From Myxococcus eversor (GTDB taxonomy: Bacteria > Myxococcota > Myxococcia > Myxococcales > Myxococcaceae): a DNA stretch of 64,000 nt. Shown here piece by piece: positions 62,836 through 64,000 of this stretch. The translations under genes and the position numbers were made by a program. The first letter of the stretch is position 1. The number at the start of each line of letters is the position of its first letter. A model generated the notes under the pieces. It saw only the letters and a program-made list of their open reading frames with translations, did no database searches and was not told the origin of the DNA. The stretch lies in contig NZ_JAAIXY010000026.1 in the NCBI RefSeq assembly GCF_010894455.1, forward strand, positions 1-64,000. The letters run 5' to 3'.

Positions 62836-64000
62836 ATGAATGTCCCCACCTCCACCACGCGCGAGGCCGTGTTCGTGGTGGATGACTCGCGCACCGCGCG
62901 CGAGGTGGTGAGGCTGCATCTGGCCAGGCTGGGCTGCGAGCCGGTGACGCTGGACGGCGGCGAGGCGTGTCTGTCCGAGCTCGCGCGCCGCGCGCCCATG
63001 CTCATCCTGATGGACCTGCGCATGGAGCGCATGCAGGGCGATGAGGTGTGCCGCGCGGTGAAGGCACACCCGGCCGGCCGCAACGTGCCCGTCATCATGT
63101 TCACCTCCGCGGGCGAGCCGCACGAGGTGATGCACTGCTGGCGCGCGGGCGCCGACGACTTCCTGCCCAAGCCCGTGGCGCTGGAGGCGCTCCAGGCGAA
63201 GCTCGTGGCCGTGCGCGGCGCGAAGGAGCGCGCGAAGGAAGGCCCGCCGAAGGGGCGCCGCATGCTGCTCGTCGAAGGCGGGCGCTTCCTCCACACCTTC
63301 CTGGGCGGCGCGCTGGAGCAGGAGGGACTGCACGTCCTCTACGCGCGTGACGCGGTGGACGCGGAGAAGCTCGCGAACGAGCACGCCGCGCAGTTGGACG
63401 GCTTCCTCGTGGATGTCTCTCGTGCGCCGCGCGAGACGCTGGCCCTGGCCGCGCGGCTGCGCGACGCGAACCCGAAGAAGCCGCTGGTGCTGTTGTCTCG
63501 CGCGGAGGAGTCCACGGACGTGCTCGCCCGTGCGCAGGCGCTCGCCGGGGCGCCGCTGTTGGAGAAGCGGCACCTGGGCGCGGATGAGTTGCTGGGGCGC
63601 GTGCTGTCGCGGCTCGTCCCGGAGCGCGTGCCCCTGCGGGCCGCGGAGCGTGTGCCCTTCTTCACCGTGGTGGAGTTCGCCCCGGTGGGCGGTGGCGCGA
63701 CGTTGACGGGCTTCAGCCACGACGCCAGCCCCGACGCCCTCTTCGTGCGCACCCTCACCCCCGCGCGCGAGGGGACGAAGCTGACGCTGAAGGTGCTGCT
63801 CGCCGGGCAGCGCACGCCCTGCTCGGCCGAGGCCACCGTCGTCTGGTCCAACCCGCCCCGCACCCCAGGCCCCTTCCGTGCTCCCGCGGGCATGGGCCTG
63901 CGACTGGAGCGCATGGACCCGGCGCTGACGCAGCAGTTCGTCCGCTTCGTGCCCAGGACCCACGGTTTTTCCCCCTCGGGGACTCCTCGCTCCTCAGGTT
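62836..64000 (+). CDS. receiver-PilZ response regulator (truncated by window edge)
   Basis: At least 388 aa; open at the right edge. Receiver 1 has the acidic pair VVDDSR, phosphoacceptor D60 in LILMDLRM, Thr in IMFTS and Lys112 in LPKPV. A second, weaker receiver-like module follows (~135-255; MLLVEGGRF, FLVDVSR). From ~265 on, the sequence with VVEFAPVGGG, ALFVRTLTPAREGTKLTLKV and GMGLRLERMD is the PilZ-like Myxococcus domain (TIGR02266 type), a c-di-GMP-binding fold. It starts 2 bp after the Hsp70 stop and is translationally coupled. Probably links a phosphorelay to c-di-GMP-controlled motility or chaperone activity. Confidence 0.85.
   Translation, partial: MNVPTSTTREAVFVVDDSRTAREVVRLHLARLGCEPVTLDGGEACLSELARRAPMLILMDLRMERMQGDEVCRAVKAHPAGRNVPVIMFTSAGEPHEVMHCWRAGADDFLPKPVALEALQAKLVAVRGAKERAKEGPPKGRRMLLVEGGRFLHTFLGGALEQEGLHVLYARDAVDAEKLANEHAAQLDGFLVDVSRAPRETLALAARLRDANPKKPLVLLSRAEESTDVLARAQALAGAPLLEKRHLGADELLGRVLSRLVPERVPLRAAERVPFFTVVEFAPVGGGATLTGFSHDASPDALFVRTLTPAREGTKLTLKVLLAGQRTPCSAEATVVWSNPPRTPGPFRAPAGMGLRLERMDPALTQQFVRFVPRTHGFSPSGTPRSSG

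Noticed and set aside
62566-63963. Minus-strand frame opposite the receiver-PilZ gene
   Set aside because: His/Arg/Gln-rich with no motifs; the plus strand shows a clear receiver and PilZ domain.

Overview
The window looks like chromosome of a myxobacterium of the Myxococcus/Corallococcus type. It has very high G+C, long antisense shadow frames, many lipoproteins and surface beta-propellers, a MYXO-CTERM-like C-terminus, a DUF6310/DUF5953 toxin-immunity pair, a receiver-PilZ protein of the Myxococcus TIGR02266 type and several PAS/GAF histidine kinases. No tRNA, rRNA or CRISPR array was seen. All family names come from reading motifs; no database search was run.

1-5.9 kb is an accessory island. 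A 3' remnant of a DUF3396 (type VI immunity) gene is followed by an A+T-richer three-gene cassette: a P-loop GTPase with a beta-propeller-like C-terminus, a protein-kinase-fold protein with a helical tail, and an unrecognised third protein that overlaps the second gene. On the right the island ends in a decayed IS66-type tnpA that reads in frame into the last ~75 codons of a yebC gene, so the region is a recombination scar. The cassette is the best candidate for an undescribed, probably conflict/defence-type, system.

5.9-29 kb is mostly metabolic and envelope genes: a PDZ protein, a secreted unknown, a huge discoidin-GH3 enzyme, msrA, an exported M20 peptidase, a GAF-PAS histidine kinase, an ornithine-cyclodeaminase homologue with an Atg22-type transporter, a GH15 enzyme, small membrane and lipoproteins, an NmrA-like reductase, DUF2203, a SprT-like protein that has lost its catalytic Glu, and the DUF6310/DUF5953 pair.

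29-46 kb is rich in exported proteins. It holds a PhoX-type Tat protein, a Beta_propel lipoprotein, endonuclease V and DUF1444. A four-gene surface cluster follows (MYXO-CTERM propeller, lipoprotein, YVTN propeller lipoprotein, di-haem cytochrome c). Next come two TPR/cyclic-nucleotide-binding proteins in tandem and a FadL porin paired with a large lipase-like lipoprotein.

46-64 kb carries an OmpA-type protein, a patatin phospholipase without a signal peptide, a CBS protein, a MobA-like nucleotidyltransferase behind a possible ZTP-like riboswitch, two paralogous exported proteins bracketing a response regulator, a Cys-rich secreted protein, a HAD hydrolase, and a detached atpH-atpA locus. A histidine-kinase-like gene lies between atpH and atpA; its phosphoacceptor His and N-box Asn residues are substituted, so it looks like a pseudokinase. 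Divergent from atpH are an Hsp70 and a receiver-PilZ regulator that runs off the right edge.
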